DNA from: Erinaceus europaeus
Taxonomy: Eukaryota; Chordata; Mammalia; Eulipotyphla; Erinaceidae
NCBI RefSeq assembly: GCF_950295315.1
Contig: NC_080175.1
Coordinates: forward strand, 62,972,487 to 63,036,486
Reading direction: 5' to 3'
DNA: 64,000 bases
Numbering within the stretch: the first letter of the stretch is position 1; the number at the start of each line of letters is the position of its first letter. A program made the translations under genes and the position numbers. Positions 11,075 through 22,838 of the stretch are shown here, in pieces. Under the pieces are notes generated by a model that saw nothing but the letters and a program-made list of their open reading frames with translations, did no database searches and was not told the DNA's origin.

Positions 11075-13280
11075 CTTTGATAAATTTGAGTTAACTTTTG
11101 TATATGATAAAATGTGGGGTCTAGTATAATTCTTCTGCATGTTTCCAACCAGTTTTCCCAACATCATTTGTTGAATAAACTCTTCTTTCTTCATTTGATA
11201 TATTTGGCTCTCTTGCCAACAATTGGGTATCTATAGGTATGGGAGATAATTTATGAGTTTTTAATTCTATCCCACTACTCTGTGTGCTAGTTTTAGTTCC
11301 AGTACCAGATCGTTTTTGATGATAGTTTCTGTATAATATGTTGTGATGTCAGAAAGCATGATGCCTCCATTTTTGCTCTTTTTTTCTCAGGATTACATTG
11401 GCTATCCTGAGTATTTTCTCTCTCCAGATAAACTTTGTATCCTTTCTTCTACTGTCTTGAAGAAATTCTATGGGTCAGTGATAATGATTGAGTAAAATCT
11501 ATAGATGACTCTGAGCAGACCAGTAATTTTGATGGTGTTATTTATTCCAATCCAGAACATTTTCCCATTTATTTGTATCTTTTTTTCCCTTAAAAAGTGA
11601 GAGGGGGAAAATCAATTGTATGTCTCAAAGTTTTTCAAAACACAAACTGAATCTTTTTAATATATAGGCTGTGTATTTGATATGCGGACTCTCTCAAAAG
11701 CCTAGACCAAGTAGATTAGAAGCATCCAATAGCACAGCTATATACAAGATACTGGATACTGTACAGCAAACCATAACAAAAGGACTTTTCAAAGTTAACC
11801 CAATTACCAAATAATGTGATAACATTAACTATCAATTGTCTTTTTGAACCCTAAGACAGCAGGAACCTCACATCTCCACTATAGAGCCCCTACTTCCCCC
11901 AGTCCTGGAACCCTTGGATAGGGCCCACTTTCCCGTATGCCTCTCCCAATCCATACCAAATAATATTGCATCCGCCGATCACAACCTAACCAACGCAACG
12001 ATTGCCACCTCAACATGCTTCACCTCAGACTGTGTGTCCAGAGACTTCACGTGTGGAATGACAACCCTTCAGCTTCATTACTCCGGTGAGACCTTTCCTT
12101 TTATAGTACACTCTAATTTCATCTCAGGTGGTTCACTTTCTAACAAAGTCCCAAAACCTAGATATACACCAGTTTCTGTGAGAGAGAGCTTATGTTCACA
12201 CGTATCCATAAACTACTGCAAAATATATACCTGAAAGCAGAAGTACACTAGAGTTTGTAGTGAGTACCTCCCTAACACTTCCTCTCCACTATTCCAAGCT
12301 TTGGATCCATGATTGCTCAACAATTTGTTTGGCTTTGTATGTTAACTCTCTTTTCAATCACCAGGTTCCAGATGCCATCAGGATGCTGGCCAGGCTTCCC
12401 TGGATTGAAGACCCCACCAATGTGTCCTGGAGCTTAGCTTCCCCAGAGACACACCCTACTAGGGAAAGAGAGAGGCAGACTGGGAGTATGGACAGACCAG
12501 TCAACGCCCATGTTCAGCGGGGAAGCAATGACAGAAGCCAGACCTTCTACCTTCTGCAACCCTCAATGACCCTGGGTCCATGCTCCCAGAGGGATGGAGA
12601 ATGGGAAAGCTATCAGGGGAGGGGGTGGGATATGGAGATTGGGTGGTGGGAATTGTGTGGAGTTGTACCCCTCCTACCCTATGGTTTTGTTAATTTATCC
12701 TTTCTTAAATAAAAAAAAATTTTTTTAAAGTATCTCCTAGTGTTTAGTATAAATTTCCCTTGTTAAATTTAGCCCTAATATTTGACTGTTTTTGCTGCTA
12801 TGTTGAAGAATGCAATCAATTTCTGGATAGTTTCTTCTTCCTACTTAGTGTTTGCATAGAGGAATGCCATTGATTTTTGTATTTTAAACCACATGATTAC
12901 CTCAATAGATGCAGAGAAAGTCTTTGACAAAATCCCACATCCCTTCATGATCAAAACAATACAAAAATGGGGGTAGATGGACAATTCATTAACCTAATAG
13001 AGTTCATATACAGAAAGCCAATATCATACTCAATAGTGAGAAACTGGAAACATTCCCACTTTTTTTTTCTATATATATTCCTACTTTTATCAGGTACTAT
13101 ACAGTGCTGCCTACTATCAATGTTCCTATTCAACATAATGTTGGGAGTTCTTGCCAATAGCAATTAGGCAAGAGAAAGGAATTAAAGGGATAGAGACTGA
13201 ACGAGAAGGTATCAAACTGTCACTATTTGTAGATGACATGATAGTATACATACAAAAACCTAAAGATATTTAAATGTAAG
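11075..13280 (-). mobile_element. Old L1 with inverted 5' part (two pieces) split by a younger L1
   Basis: Minus-strand ORF2 sequence runs over 11075-11587 and resumes at about 12725-12887. The join at 12887 switches to plus-strand ORF2 sequence, which continues to about 13275. The plus piece encodes an [23 protein letters not shown] block (12897-12953) and an FVDDM reverse-transcriptase motif (about 13228-13242, normally FADD). The minus piece begins just downstream of that in ORF2 (a [16 protein letters not shown] block, about 12840-12880). The element is therefore a minus-strand L1 whose 5' segment is inverted, as twin priming during target-primed reverse transcription produces. Frames are broken many times. 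An L1 3'UTR copy interrupts it at 11588-12720. Confidence 0.8.
11588..12720 (+). mobile_element. L1 3'UTR insertion (modules Z and Y), plus strand, 1.1 kb
   Basis: It starts in module Z at GTGAGAGGGGGAAAATCAAT and runs through CAGGAACCTCACATCTCCAC (about 11860), module Y from about 12300, and ends TTCTTAAATAAAAAAAAATT. It matches the 3'UTR of the L1 at 48341-49676 closely along its whole length, so it is a 5'-truncated member of the same young subfamily. It lies inside an older L1 on the other strand. Open frames of 106 and 150 codons within it (11914-12234, 12260-12712) lie entirely in 3'UTR sequence and are chance. Confidence 0.9.
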
Positions 13281-14004
13281 CTTATGAGTGTGCAAAATAA
13301 TTTCGGACTAAGGAGAGGCTAGGGAAGCACTGCCAACTTCAGGACAGTATGAGCACAGAAAAGGGGACAGCAACAATATAAAAGCCATTGATGGTTCACA
13401 TTCTACTAAATGCAATGAGGAATAATCCTTGTGAAACAGTAGAAAGGCTACTTATGGAAGTGTGCCATAAATGAAAAATATTTCTTAGTCCTGTTAGCCT
13501 TAAAAATGCATCTAAAGTTGGAAATGGATAATGACCTACAGGAAATAAAGGATGACCTAAACTTTCACAATCTTGTTCTGATGAAAGTAAGACAGATATT
13601 AGTCAAGAAGAAATGTTGCCAACAATTAGCTCTTGTGCTGTATTTCTGAAAATGTTGCAATCTCTGTCTTCTAAATAGACAATGACGTAGTAGTACATTA
13701 ATTTGTACTTTCACTACCAAGCTGAAAAAAAAAATTGGATTCCATATCCAACAATTTGTAATATCCTTGCAAAGGATATTACAGCAAAGGTTATTTTAGT
13801 CAGATTGATATATAATTTCCAGAATTAACTGGACTTGTCAAAAGTATTATAATCATAATTATCTTGACTTATAGTTTTATGCAAGTAGAAATATTCATCA
13901 AGTAAAAACAATCACTAGAGATAAATATAATTCAATTTATGATATTCATTCTCATAAAAGAAATGTTTTACATTAAGAAAACCAGATAGACTTTGATATC
14001 TTTT
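13281..14004. other. Unassigned, possibly low-copy
   Basis: No repeat family is recognised. Over about 13520-13660 one plus frame stays open through MDNDLQEIKDDLNFHNLVL-like sequence, while neighbouring stretches are open in another frame, which could be a decayed processed pseudogene. I cannot name a parent. Confidence 0.3.
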
Positions 14005-14219
14005 TTAAATTTCTGATGACTACCTGGATTATTTCTGGGGCTCCATGCTGTTGCTAATAACCCACTACTTCCAGCAGCCATTATTTCTCTTTATTTTTTT
14101 TCTATATTATTTGATAGGACAGAGAGAAATTGTTCCCAGCAGGTGGGATGCAGGGGCTCTAAGCAGGGTCCTTGTATATGGTAATATGTTTACTCAATCA
14201 GTCACACCACTTCCTGCCT
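14005..14219 (-). mobile_element. SINE A-long or B-long copy, minus strand, decayed
   Basis: The complement of the 3' extension (GATTATTTCTGGGGCTCCAT, plus reading), GATAGGACAGAGAGAAATTG, then GGGGCTCTAAGCAGGGTCCT and a degenerate head. About 60 bp of the CT-rich body is missing. Confidence 0.75.
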
Positions 14220-15037
14220 CTTGAAATGTTTTTCTTTTTTAAATCTAAAATGGGCAAAATATAATACCTTAATACAGAAAAGAGAATTAGACCAAGCGAA
14301 CGTGTAAACTTTGTCAAACAATTGAGATAATGAATATGTAGTGGAAATTAAAAAATATATATATTGAGGAAATCTAGTTCAAATTCATTATTCAAAATGC
14401 TTACCATATCAAATGGAAAGAAAATGGTAAAATGAAAAATAATTAAAGTCAAAATAACTGAATCCCAAAGGTTCAGAAGGGCAAAAAGGCAAGTGCTTCA
14501 AAAACAGACATGGATGACCTGAGGACAAAATTTAAGTGAAGCATCTAATCCTTTTAAAGTATCTGTTATGTACTTTCATTTATGGTGACATAAGGGACCT
14601 GTTTTAAGCTGTCCACATTCTCCAGCGAGGGAGATAGCATAATGATTATGCAAAATACTTTCATGCCTGAGGCCCTGAAGTCCCAGGTTCAGTCCCTAGT
14701 ACCATTATAAACCATAGTTACACAGAAATAAAATTTTATTCTTACATGCCATCCATCAAAAGACAAATGGTTAATAACCAAAATCTGACAAAAGGCTAAT
14801 AACCAACATATGTAAATTTTCACAATAATATGCATTTAATGTTTCAAAAATAACACAAGAAAAATATACTGGTATATGTCTTTTAAGTAAAGCCAAGTAA
14901 TTTTGGTCTTAATTGGTATCTGCAGACTAAATCTTGGTTTGTTTTTTCTCCAGAGATTCTTAAATTATCTTATATGGTGTAAAAAGAAGTACATTAATCT
15001 ATATTATATTATCCACTTTCTTTATAAAACATAAAGT
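14220..15037. other. Mostly unassigned; one SINE D fragment
   Basis: Contains a SINE D head fragment at 14626-14705 (GGGAGATAGCATAATGATTA, then CATGCCTGAGGCCCTGAAG and CAGGTTCAGTCCC). A stretch near 14760-14810 (AAAAGGCTAATAACCAACAT) resembles an L1 ORF2 segment but is too short to place. The rest is AT-rich. Confidence 0.55.
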
Positions 15038-15165
15038 AAAGCTATCAGGGGAGGGGATGAGGTATGGAATTCTGTTGGTGGGAATTGTGTGGAATTGTAC
15101 CTCTCATATCCTATGGTCTTGTCAGTGTTCCCATTTTATAAATAAAAACTTTAACTAACTAAATG
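15038..15165 (+). mobile_element. Short L1 3'-end insertion (end of module Y), plus strand
   Basis: AAGCTATCAGGGGAGGGGAT, GGTGGGAATTGTGTGGAATT, then CATTTTATAAATAAAAAC. It is a 5'-truncated copy of about 125 bp. Confidence 0.85.
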
Positions 15166-16962
15166 AAAATAATTAGGTTTTTTTTTAAATGATAGTCTGG
15201 AAATGTAACTGTTCTCAATCTAAAATGAGACTGTATATAAAAAAATTAAAATCTCAGAATATTTTAATCTAAATTTAACAACAGAGTGAGCTGAAAAAAT
15301 GTGTTGGCTCTTGATATGCACTGCATCACTGAAATAAGGTATTTAAAAAATGAAAGCTACCGTTAATTGAAATTTGATTACATTTTGGTAGTTTATGGAA
15401 GAATGTATTTCTGATTGAATGAGAAATATAAAATACCAACAGGCATTGCAATTTATATTTTTATTGATGTCCAGAGAATGACAATATATTTTAGGTCGCC
15501 ATAATTTTGGGCAACTTGAGACACTTGTTTTCCATCACTTTTCTGAAAGAGTAACTTCAGTTGCTCTTACAAAAACATAACTCACTTGCTATTAGAGTTA
15601 CTGAAGAGAAGAAACTTTATATTACACATGTTCAATTTTCTATGTTCTGGCATAAATCACTATTTAAATATTTGTAAGGCAGACCCATAAAACATCAGAT
15701 GATAAAATATATACTTCATTAGTTTTTTCAACTGGTTTCATTAGCTAAATATTCAAGAAAAAATATGCCAAGTACTTTTATTCTTCAAATGCAGTGATTT
15801 TGTAAATATTATGACAGTCAAAGCATTCAACAAGATATTCTTTGATTTCATTCAATTTTATTTAAAAATGCAGAGAAAAATAATTTCTCATACAGCAGAA
15901 ACAAATAACACTTTTTTTTTCCTTTCTCATACGTGAACTGATTTTATAGAGCCCTCCCATTTTTAAAAAGATAACTTTCAAGTTTTATCATGTTTAAAGC
16001 TCTTCATAGTATTCACTAAATTCTTGGTAGGGTAACAATACAAATCTTTATCAAAAAAAGTTTATTAGTATTTCAAAGCTATCTTTGCTTGATTTTGCTA
16101 CAAGGGCATAGCAGTTGTACTAAGATTTTCTTTATCCTTTGAACAGATGTGTTCAATATTATTTTCCGTGTATTTTCACTATAAATATATTTACAATGTT
16201 ACTTCTTATTTTTCCCTTAGATTTTTTTGTCTCCTGTGACATTGGTCTTCTATAAATCTGTATAAAATTGTCAAAAGTACTTTTATATGAGTCCTGCCAA
16301 CTTACTTTGTAGTCAAAAAGTTACATATCTCTTATTTAAAAGTGCTTGGAAACAGCTGACGCATCTTTTTTCAAGACTATACTAATAGTATTTTCTAATT
16401 TGATGGACAGAAAGTTCTTTACAAGTTATGTTGTAAAATATTCATTAATGGAGAATATTACCCAAACAGCACCAAATGTATCTACTAAAGCTTATCAAGA
16501 TTCAGTGGTTCAAATAATTTAACATCAGAGTTCAGAAAAATTAATGAAATCCTACTACCAAATTTCTATTTGATACACTTTTCAAAAAATGGAATTCGAT
16601 GTAAATATGATTAGTTTCTGAATAACACTTCAGTTGTGAGTTTAGGTAAGTAAAAAAAAAAAAGTCAATTTGAAAATGACATTTGCAATATAATCCTTAA
16701 TTTTCCACAAAGTTTCTTGATCACAGCATGTAAACTACCAGATTATAATTCAACCAGAGCAATAGTGCCTGCATCCTACTTGAAATTCAACACTACATTT
16801 ACTTTCTCCAAAACTTCATTACTGGCCATGCCTAGTTAGTTATCTGCCATGACACTTAGTTATGTGTTTGCCACACTTGTAGATTGTTGTATTTTAAAAA
16901 TGTTTTTTCTCTCAGGTATATTTTCTTTGTCTATAGTGGATTTGGTCTTTACCCTCCTGCAA
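15166..16962. other. 1.8-kb AT-rich interval with no repeat or gene recognised
   Basis: This is the longest stretch in the window without a repeat I recognise. Both strands carry frequent stops. There are short open patches on the minus strand (for example about 15810-15880, reading KEYLVECFDCHNIYK), with stops on either side. It could include an ancient processed pseudogene, but I can support no parent. Confidence 0.4.
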
Positions 16963-17333
16963 CTTTTTTTTGTTTGTTTGTTTGTTTTCAGGGTTATTCC
17001 TGGGTCTCAGTGCCTACACTCAAATCTACTGTTCCTGGAGACCATTTTTCCCTTTTGTTCACCTTGTTGTTTATCGTTGTTGTGTTGTTGTTGTCATTTC
17101 TTTTATTGTTGCCATTGATGTTGTTGTTGTTGGATAGGATAGAGAGAAATCAAGAGAGGAAGGGAAGACTGAGAGGAGGAGAGAAAGACCCTGTAGACCT
17201 ACTTCACCTGCTTGTGAAGTGACCCCTTGCAGGTGGGGAAACTGGGGTCTTGAACCAGGATCCTTCAGTATGTCCTTGCCCTTCGTGCCATGTGCACATA
17301 ACCCACTGCCCACTGTGCTACCGCCCAGGCCCC
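16963..17333 (-). mobile_element. SINE A copy with 3' extension, minus strand
   Basis: It begins at a T-rich tract (complement of the poly(A) tail), then CAGGGTTATTCCTGGGTCTC (3' extension), repeated GTTGTTG, GGATAGGATAGAGAGAAATC, the body, and the complement of the head ending at CTACCGCCCAGGCCCC. At about 370 bp it is one of the longest copies here. Confidence 0.93.
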
Positions 17334-17577
17334 GGGAATTAACTTTTAAACTGTTCTCATGTCCTGTTGGTTTGAGTCACATTCCCTTTTCATCAGGCTA
17401 CTTAATGTTACCTGAAAATATATTGATTACAAATGACAAGCTATCCTCTTGATTCTAGAGTTTCTTCTGTTACATAATCCACAGTTTACCACTGACCATA
17501 GACTTCTAGTAAGAATTTAATCAATGTAAGGACTTCTTTGGTCATTTCTAGTACTAGAAACTATGATAAAAACAAGT

Positions 17578-17745
17578 GACATGATCCTGGGTCCATACTC
17601 TCAGAGGGATAAAGAATAGGGAAGCTATCAAGGGAGGGAATTATATATGGAGCTCTGGGGGTGAGCATTTTTTGGATATGTACCCCTCTTATCCTATAGT
17701 CTTGTCACTATTTCCATTTTATAAATAAAAAATGCTAATTGAAAA
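17578..17745 (+). mobile_element. Short L1 3'-end insertion (end of module Y), plus strand
   Basis: CCTGGGTCCATACTCTCAGA through TACCCCTCTTATCCTATAGT to CATTTTATAAATAAAAAATG. It is an older, diverged copy of about 165 bp. Confidence 0.82.
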
Positions 17746-17919
17746 AAAAAAACTAGTGACAGTTCCTAAAGATTTCTTACAGTTTTTCCTTGACACCACA
17801 TTGTATCAAATAAAGCTCATTTCTTTTTCTAAAATTTGCCATTGTTATTTGATTCTGGTATGTGTTAAAATTCTATCTTTCAATTTCTCTAGGGGAAGAC
17901 AACTGGAACAGATAAAACT

Positions 17920-18212
17920 GAGGACTGGAGTGAGGATCCTGGTTCGAGCCCTCAGCTCCCCACCTGCAGGGAAGTTGCTTCTTCGCAGGTGGTGAAGCAG
18001 GTCTGCCAGTGTCTATCTTTCTCTCCCCCTCTCTGTCTTCCCTTCCTCTCTGGATTTCTTTCTGTCCCATCCAACAACAGCAACATAAATGGCAACAGTA
18101 AAAATAATGCCTACAAGAAGGGCAACAAACTGGGAAAAAATGGCCTCCCAGAGCAGTAGATTCATAATGCAGGAACCAAGTAACTCTGGAGGCCAAAAAA
18201 AAAAAAAAAAAA
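17920..18212 (+). mobile_element. SINE A copy with 3' extension, plus strand
   Basis: GGATCCTGGTTCGAGCCCTC (B-box region), CCCCACCTGCAGGGAAGTTG, the CT-rich body, CAACAACAGCAACATAAATG, the extension CCCAGAGCAGTAGATTCATA and an uninterrupted A tail of 18 at 18195-18212. The head is short or decayed. The long pure tail suggests a fairly recent insertion. Confidence 0.9.
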
Positions 18213-18553
18213 GACAAAACTGAAGGGAATTGTAACTTCTGATGGGGCATGGCTAGAGTCGGTTTCAGATATCAGTTATGAAATATTAAATGATCTGAGA
18301 ATTGAGTTGAAAAATAAATCCAACTATATGAATTTTTGCATCACATACTGAGATTTATGATACAAAATATTACTTGATAGTGAGTGGTATTTGTTTCAGT
18401 TTGATGAAGTTGAAATAAACATGCCTTCATTGTGTCAATTAGAAATGTGAAGGGCTTTACAATGCTGGCACTTGACACAGAGTAAAGTATTAAGACTCAC
18501 TTTTATAAAGATGACAATGGCTTTTGGTGGTGATCTCACAGTGAGTATACTTG

Positions 18554-18555
<2 letters not shown>

Positions 18556-18591
<36 letters not shown>
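18556..18591. repeat. (GT)18 microsatellite
   Basis: Thirty-six bases of uninterrupted GT. Open frames across it (poly Cys/Val on plus, poly Thr/His on minus) are artefacts of the repeat. Confidence 0.98.
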
Positions 18592-18593
<2 letters not shown>

Positions 18594-18902
18594 TCTATCA
18601 GTGTTCAACTGGTGGCAATCAAAGAGTGGAAAGTTTTCAGAGAGTGCAGTGATCATGAAAGATCTCAATATTATTGCTCAATGGACATGGTCAAAATCAC
18701 TGTGAGGCACCTTCAGGCACTCATTATGAAGGGATTTGGTTTTTGCAGTTGTTGGTTAGACATAAGCAGACAGATGTCAGGTATATAAGTGGTTGCTTCA
18801 CCTCCAAAGTGCTTGTGTTCACATACCCTCTAATCATCATTCTCAAAGCACCATCATTAAATACAGGAGTATAAATTTTGAATACTTTTAACTCAACAAA
18901 GA

Positions 18903-18956
<54 letters not shown>
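18903..18956. repeat. (ATG)18 microsatellite
   Basis: Fifty-four bases, eighteen perfect units. It abuts the 3' edge of the minus-strand SINE at 18958, so it may have grown from that SINE's tail. The methionine run it encodes is not a protein. Confidence 0.98.
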
Positions 18957-18957
18957 G

Positions 18958-19234
18958 TTGCCTTCAGGTTTATGGCTGGGGCTCATTGTCTACACTATGA
19001 ATCCACTGCTCTTGGCAGCCATTTTTTTTTTTTTTTGTATGACAGAGAATGTGAGAGGGGAGAGGATGATAGAGAGGGGAAGAGAAAGACAGAAAACTTG
19101 CAGATCTGTTTTACTGATTGTGAAGTGAACCCCCCATACAGATGGGAATCATGAGACTCAAAACAGGGATTCTTGAGTAGGTCCCTGAGCTTTATACTAC
19201 GCAAGCTTAACCTGATGTGTCTCGGTCCAACCCC
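18958..19234 (-). mobile_element. SINE A-long/B-long copy, minus strand
   Basis: The complement of the extension (GGTTTATGGCTGGGGCTCAT, plus reading), a T-rich tract, GAGAGGGGAGAGGATGATAG, and a degenerate head up to GGTCCAACCCC. Many substitutions mark it as older than most A copies. Confidence 0.8.
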
Positions 19235-20890
19235 CTTGGGTTTATTTTCAAGGGCCAGTTTTGATCTATAATCTCATGTTATTATTAACATTTAAGTTCA
19301 GCTTTGTTCTGTGTTCAATCCTGCTTCTTCCTCATGCTTTCAATTGTGGGTAATCCAAAAAGGCACTATTTATAAATATTCTATCTGCTTAACTTGATAT
19401 CAATATCTGCTTTAGATAACTAGACCTAGGGTTGTCTCAATTCACTAAGAATGTCTTATATTTCAAAAATTGTTGTCTTTCAATTCACAGACAAATTTGA
19501 AGGAAATGAAAAGGAAATATAAGAAGATTTTAAGACAATACAAAGAAAAAGAAAGCAGTCTACTATTTACTTACATAGTTAAGAGTATTATACATACTTC
19601 TGTGTCAGTGGAGTTAGTTTCAAGTCTATTTCTAACTGAAAACTAGACTGAGACTTGTAATTTTCATTTTAGTTAGACATGTACACAAATAGAATAGTCT
19701 ATTTAATTTTTTTTTTGCTTTCTTTCTTTTTATCCTTCTTACCCCTCTCTTCCTTTCTCTCTGTCAAAACAAGTTTTTTAAGCCCAATTTTGTCATATGA
19801 GCAATGTTCATTAATTCAATTTATGGATGAAAAGGTCGGGTAAAATAATGAGTGTGGGAATTCCTTAAATCATGGTTGAGTCTTACTGCTTTTCCCAATA
19901 CAAATATGCCAACATCTTACTTGACAAAGAATTTCCTGATGTGGAGCACTTTTATTTTTTGCTCATTTAGGAAATTATTTAGCTGAGTACAGATTATTTT
20001 TCACAACTTGCATTAATGAGTCCTATTCAATATGCTTTTACTGATTGCATGTTAGGTGTCAGATGCTCTTCTAGGCATTATGATTAGAAGAATAAAATTA
20101 CTTTTGTCACTTTAGAACATAATTCACTTTGAATTTCTGCATTTGCTATTGCTTAGTCAAAAGGAAAACTGTATTTTCTCAGAACATTTATTGTTATATT
20201 TGCTTATATTTCTGGGATAACCTGCTAGCAATAAAGCTCTAACAGATTATATTATGCCAATGGATGAACTTAACTAAGAAGTGATCTTAATGACAGCACA
20301 GAATACCCCATCTAGTGGCATATGTGCAGTCTCATGTTTTGACCAAATTTTTGAGAAAATCTAATTATTATATTTGTCTCTTCACAATGAGCCTATGTCA
20401 AAGTACATCACAATTTCTGTTTGTGAAAGCACATCTTTCCCTTATCAGTTTGAATTAAAACATATACCTGCTTAGTGATTTAAGCAACATATCTTAAGTT
20501 ACATTTTTATACATGTCTTGCCAATACCATCACGTAACATCAAGTCAATAACATTACTTTATATTGTAATGTCCCACACATTCATAATACAATGAATTGT
20601 GTGTGACTGTGAATTTTTGTTAATATAAAGAAGACATATAAATATAGTATGTGTAAATTGTACCATGGTGAGCATATATGTGTACATACAGAATGCATTA
20701 AATATTACATTATAGGTCATTATATGACACATATAATGAATTATGAACCACCAAATGATGTTCACACCCCAATCCAGGTCATATGTAACTGTTTTCTTGT
20801 ACACAGGGAAGGATTTTGCAGGTGAAATTAAATGTAACCAGAGTGATTATTCTGATTTTTCCATGTGATCTGTGAATGCAATCATATGCA
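19235..20890. other. 1.6-kb AT-rich interval with no repeat or gene recognised
   Basis: Nothing on either strand looks coding. An 81-codon minus frame at 20559-20804 is rich in Met, Tyr and His because the DNA is rich in ATG/CAT/TAT, and has no domain. Confidence 0.5.
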
Positions 20891-21140
20891 CACAAATATA
20901 TTTTAAAATATTTATTTATTTATTATGAGAAAGAGAGGGAGAGAACAAGGCAGAAAATAAAAGAGAGAGTGATTTAGACAGGGATTTTTGAGAGAAAGAT
21001 TTTATTTATTTATTTTGATGAGAGAGATACATAGAGAAAGATACACTAAGAGAAAGAGAGAGACCAGAGTTCTGCTCAGTTCTGGCATTAGTTGTTACTG
21101 AGATCTGAACCTGTAACTTTTGGGGCCCCAGGCATCACAT
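20891..21140 (-). mobile_element. SINE D-like fragments, minus strand
   Basis: Two T-rich starts (near 20897 and 21000) each lead into GA-rich body sequence. The second continues to CCAGAGTTCTGCTCAGTTCT and GGGGCCCCAGGCATCACATA, the complement of a D-type element. The first may be only a partial copy. Confidence 0.6.
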
Positions 21141-21164
21141 ACATACATTTAAAAGAGGTGTTTG

Positions 21165-21357
21165 CTTTGGGGGGAAATAGCATCATGCTACTGCAAAAAT
21201 ATTTTTATGGTTGAGGCCCTGAAGTTATAGGTTCAATTCTTAGCATCAGCATAAGCTAGGGCTGAGAACTGTCTGATGTATTTCTCTCTCCTTCTCTCTG
21301 TATATTTCAGTACATCTTTCTTTATGTATCTCCCTCATTAAAAGGAATAAAATATTT
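21165..21357 (+). mobile_element. SINE D insertion with perfect 16-bp target duplication
   Basis: The element (GGGGGGAAATAGCATCATGC..., GGTTGAGGCCCTGAAGTTAT, CT-rich body, AAAATATTTTT end) is flanked by TTAAAAGAGGTGTTTG at 21149-21164 and again at 21358-21373. A 16-bp duplication next to an A/T-rich tail is what L1-driven insertion leaves, so this is direct evidence that family D was a mobile SINE. Confidence 0.93.
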
Positions 21358-21373
21358 TTAAAAGAGGTGTTTG

Positions 21374-21717
21374 ATGCAACCTGCAGAAGAGCACCATCTG
21401 AAAGGAAGCAGAGGAAGTAGAATTAGATGAAAAAAAAAAACTGTCAAGACTTGGTTTATGGAAGAAGGACTTATGAGTCCAGAAATACCACACTGGAAGC
21501 TAGAAAATGCAGGAACCAAATTCTCTCCAAATGCTTCCAGAGAAAGCTTTGTCTTGACTTCATACCAGTGAATTTTATTGTGGATTTCTAGCCTATAGGA
21601 CTATAGGTACATACATGAATTTACATTTTATTAGGCCACACAGCTTGAGATGATTTTCTATAGCAGAACAAGACACACTGTGCATGTTGTTAACTTGACC
21701 ACTGAGGTTGTCCAGAT

Positions 21718-21769
<52 letters not shown>

Positions 21770-22069
21770 CCATCTATACACTACACATCTAACCAGTATA
21801 TATATAATTCTTCACTAAGGTAATAAATAGTAATTATTATAACCTGCATATCAGTAATTCTGGGACAATTTAGGTGCTATCTCCCTTCATCTCATCAACA
21901 TCTCTCTCTTTGTAGATACAACAGAGAGGCAGAAACAGTGTGAAAGAGACCACAGCACTAAGCCCAGGCCCTCACACACAGCAAAGCAATAAACTATACA
22001 GATGAGCTATTTTGCCAACATCTCTATCTCTTTGTAAACTTATTTTTATTCGTGTATATGTGTGTCTCC
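21374..22069. other. Unassigned, with a microsatellite and a SINE E fragment
   Basis: Contains (AC)24 (21720-21767, listed separately). At about 21885-22022 there is a decayed minus-strand SINE E (GTAGATACAACAGAGAGGCA, GATGAGCTATTTTGCCAACA). The rest is unassigned. Confidence 0.5.
21720..21767. repeat. (AC)24 microsatellite
   Basis: Forty-eight bases of uninterrupted AC. Confidence 0.98.
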
Positions 22070-22112
22070 CTCTCTTTTTATTTATTCTTTTCCTTTGCAT
22101 TTAATAGGACAG

Positions 22113-22195
<83 letters not shown>

Positions 22196-22300
22196 GAGAG
22201 AGAAGGAGAGACACAAAGCACCCCTCCACCACTTGTGAAGCTTCCTCTTTGCATGGTGATTCCATGATTCCATGTGGTGGTGGCCAGCAATTCAAACCCT
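22070..22300 (-). mobile_element. SINE B-like copy, minus strand, expanded by (AT)n(AG)n
   Basis: TTTATTCTTTTCCTTTGCAT and AATAGGACAGAGGG begin the complement of the tail and body. The body then becomes (AT)n followed by (AG)n, and resumes at AGAAGGAGAGACACAAAGCA. The head region (22250-22300) is degenerate. Confidence 0.7.
22117..22190. repeat. Compound (AT)n(AG)n microsatellite
   Basis: AT repeats cover 22117-22165 and AG repeats 22165-22190, inside a SINE body. The same AT-then-AG arrangement is found at 36555-36629. Confidence 0.97.
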
Positions 22301-22537
22301 TCTCACACATAGTATTCTCTCTGTGACTGAGTCATCACTCAACGTTCTCATCTCTCTTATTTTCTATATGAAATTTGATTTTATGTCCCTACAACCGTTA
22401 AGCAGATTCCATAGGGATGCATGTTTGCTAAAGTTCTACAGTAACTTTAGATCATCTGGCACATAAAAGACAAAAAAAAAAAAAAAACAACAACATAGGA
22501 TTATAATGACTTACCTTTAATGAAATGCACTGCTCAT

Positions 22538-22838
22538 GGGCTGGGCAGTGGCGCACCAGGTTAAGTACACATTGTACTACACACAAGGTGTAAGCACCCG
22601 GGTTTGAGAGAGCCCCTGCTCCCCACCTGCAGTGGACGCCTCATGAGAGGTAAAGCAGATCTGCAGGTGTACATCTTTCTCTCCCTCTCTGTCTTTCTCT
22701 CTCCCCCATTCTCTCTCAATTTCTCTCTGTCCTATGGATTGAAAAGGAAAAAAAAAAGTAAATAAAGACTACCAGAAATGGCATATTCGTAGTGTCAGCA
22801 TTGAGCCCCAGAAACTGGAGGCAAATAAATAAATAAAA
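22538..22838 (+). mobile_element. SINE A copy with 3' extension, plus strand
   Basis: GGGCTGGGCAGTGGCGCACC head, CACCCGGGTTTGAGAGAGCC box, CT-rich body, an A-rich tract in place of the CAA repeats, the extension (GTGTCAGCATTGAGCCCCAG) and an AATAAATAAATAAAAG tail. Confidence 0.92.

Larger units (their letters stand above)
18213..18957. other. Unassigned AT-rich interval holding two microsatellites
   Basis: Apart from the (GT)18 and (ATG)18 tracts listed separately, I see no gene and no repeat family. Confidence 0.55.

Noticed and set aside
11914..12712. Open frames of 106 and 150 codons
   Set aside because: They lie entirely within L1 3'UTR sequence that recurs at 24 kb and 49 kb, where the frames are broken or different.
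18558..18956. Open frames made of Cys/Val, Thr/His or Met runs
   Set aside because: They are translations of the (GT)18 and (ATG)18 microsatellites.
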